This document shows positions 4,914 through 5,882 of a stretch of DNA of 5,882 bases, piece by piece (position 1 is the stretch's first letter; each line of letters starts with the position of its first letter). Below the pieces are notes generated by a model, which saw nothing but the letters and a program-made list of their open reading frames with translations, did not search any database and had not been told where the DNA came from. Location of the stretch: positions 1 to 5,882 of the forward strand of contig CABMDX010000190.1 of the NCBI GenBank assembly GCA_902385025.1. Reading direction: 5' to 3'. Both the position numbers and the translations under genes were made by a program. This DNA is from an uncultured archaeon. Lineage in GTDB: Archaea; Halobacteriota; Methanosarcinia; Methanotrichales; Methanotrichaceae.

Positions 4914-4932
4914 GGGACATTGTATAAGCAGG

Positions 4933-5091
4933 CTAATCCATTTTTCCAGCATTTCCAATGTTCTTCGTAAAGCCATCATCCTCCACAATCCTGATCTCTT
5001 CCTCTGTCAGCCCGCTAAGCTCGCAGACCAAGGCATCTATCCGGCGGTCGGAGCTTCTAGGGCCGAAGAGATGTTTGCCCCAGCTCTTCAT
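4933..5091 (-). pseudogene. Short frame with an R-M-type C-terminal tail, probable gene remnant
   Basis: In a different frame from hsdM, ATG 5091 opens 52 codons ending in TAG at 4933-4935 and overlapping the last 35 bases of hsdM. The middle reads DRRIDALVCELSGLTEEEIR, which matches a widespread tail (D..IDALVYELYGLTEEEI..VE) found at the C-terminus of many DNA methylases and other restriction-modification proteins. The front (MKSWGKHLFGPR) and the end (NIGNAGKMD) are not recognised. There is no ribosome binding site. The simplest reading is the leftover end of another R-M gene, joined to the hsdM end by deletion; a small coupled gene or a frameshifted hsdM extension are alternatives. Intact HsdM proteins usually end near where hsdM stops here, so a frameshift is less likely. 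Confidence 0.5.
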
Positions 5092-5882
5092 ATATCGCCC
5101 GAAACTCGCTCAGCGCAGCCTCCAGGCTATCCACAATCTCCCCCGCCAGCACTTCTGGCGCAGGCAAGTTATCTGAATCCTCCAGGCTCTCGTCCTTCAG
5201 CCAGAATATGTCCAAGCTGGCCTTGTCGCGCTTTACCAGCTCGTCATAGCTGAATGCCTTGAACCTCTCGCTTTCCTCTCTCTGATATCTGTTCTCAGGA
5301 TTATAGCATTTGATGAAGTCCTGGAGGTCTCCGAGCCTGAGCGGATTGGTCTTTAGTGTGAAGTGCCTGTTCGTCCTCAGATCGTAGATCCAGAGCTTAT
5401 CTGTCCATGGCTGTTCTCTGGCCGGCTTTTTGTCAAAGAAGAGCACATTGGCCTTCACACCCTGGGCATAGAACACTCCGGTAGGCAGCCGGAGAAGGGT
5501 GTGGACATCGCACCCCTGGAGAAGCTTGCGACGGACAGTCTCGCCTGCCCCACCCTCGAAGAGCACGTTATCGGGAACAACTATTGCCGCCTTGCCGTTT
5601 ATCTCCAGCAGGGTCCTGACGTGCTGGAGGAAGTAGAGCTGCTTAATTGAGGTGGTTGCTGAGAAGTCCTGACGGTTATAGGTCAGCGATTCCCTATCGG
5701 CCTTCCCATCCCCGTTGACTATGGTTATGCTGCTCTTCTTTCCAAACGGCGGATTGGTTAGAACAAGATTGTAGCGTTTCCCTGGGTCTGATAGCAGGGA
5801 ATCTCCGACCTCTATCGGGCTCTCCTCGCCTCCTATGCCGTGGAGGTACTGGTTCATGGCGCAGAGCCTGAGCACAGCATCA
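5057..5882 (-). CDS. hsdM: Type I restriction-modification DNA methylase, M subunit (C-terminal part)
   Basis: N6-adenine DNA methyltransferase subunit that, with a specificity subunit HsdS, transfers methyl groups from S-adenosylmethionine to its target site and protects it from the HsdR nuclease. The window holds the last 274 residues; the N-terminal domain and the SAM-binding motif I lie beyond the right edge. The catalytic motif NPPF is at 5744-5755 within LVLTNPPFGKK. It is followed by the family landmarks AIVVPDNVLFEGGAGE, LLRLPTGVFYAQGVKANVLFF and YDLRTN, then the C-terminal helix (LAGEIVDSLEAALSEF) ending in TAG at 5057-5059. The frame is open to the edge with no break, and family length suggests about half the protein is present. 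No hsdS or hsdR follows on this side, so they lie to the right or are lost. The last codons overlap a remnant frame at 4933-5091. Confidence 0.93.
   Translation of the reverse strand, partial: DAVLRLCAMNQYLHGIGGEESPIEVGDSLLSDPGKRYNLVLTNPPFGKKSSITIVNGDGKADRESLTYNRQDFSATTSIKQLYFLQHVRTLLEINGKAAIVVPDNVLFEGGAGETVRRKLLQGCDVHTLLRLPTGVFYAQGVKANVLFFDKKPAREQPWTDKLWIYDLRTNRHFTLKTNPLRLGDLQDFIKCYNPENRYQREESERFKAFSYDELVKRDKASLDIFWLKDESLEDSDNLPAPEVLAGEIVDSLEAALSEFRAIYEELGQTSLRP

Noticed and set aside
4692..4988. Minus-strand ORF of 98 codons between the R-M remnant and the membrane protein
   Set aside because: It starts at a TTG, overlaps the well-supported membrane protein start by about 90 bases in another frame, and ends in an Arg-rich tail typical of an out-of-frame reading. 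A short real peptide in its first part cannot be excluded.

Overview
The window looks like chromosomal DNA of a methanogenic archaeon, most likely Methanothrix (Methanosaeta)-like. This is inferred from several signals. Archaeal TATA-like boxes (TTTTATAT and similar) sit about 24-30 bases upstream of likely start codons, which suggests leaderless mRNAs. One gene has a GGTGATC ribosome binding site matching the archaeal 16S 3' end. There is a secreted tandem Cache-domain protein of a kind common in Methanosarcinales, and a type I restriction-modification methylase. The genus is an inference from style; no rRNA or marker gene is present.

Layout. 1-109: the C-terminal tail of an unrecognised gene. 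170-763 (+) and 818-1378 (-): two convergent, unrecognised genes with a stem-loop between them. 1637-1957 (-): a small secreted protein with a clear signal peptide, divergent from a possible 64-residue ORF at 2068-2262 (+). 2259-3254 (+): the best-defined complete gene, a secreted protein with two tandem sCache_2-like domains and no signalling domain, followed by a terminator-like hairpin. 3255-4333: about 1.1 kb with no recognisable gene, holding a purine-rich stretch with a 47-residue basic ORF, a perfect 9-bp hairpin, a strong 13-bp hairpin that folds best as + strand RNA, and a TATA box leading to a hairpin plus T-run. 4334-4780 (-): a small two-pass membrane protein with a Cys-rich N-terminus and an excellent ribosome binding site. 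4933-5091 (-): a 52-codon frame whose tail resembles the C-terminus of DNA methylase and restriction proteins. 5057-5882 (-): the C-terminal part of HsdM, running off the right edge.

How the parts relate. No multi-gene pathway can be shown. Most genes appear to have their own promoter. The right end is the edge of a restriction-modification locus whose hsdM is followed by neither hsdS nor hsdR in this window; instead there is a short R-M-like tail in another frame and then a membrane protein, which suggests a rearranged locus end. The Cache protein and the small secreted protein are both exported but transcribed apart. No tRNA, rRNA, CRISPR array or complete insertion sequence was seen.
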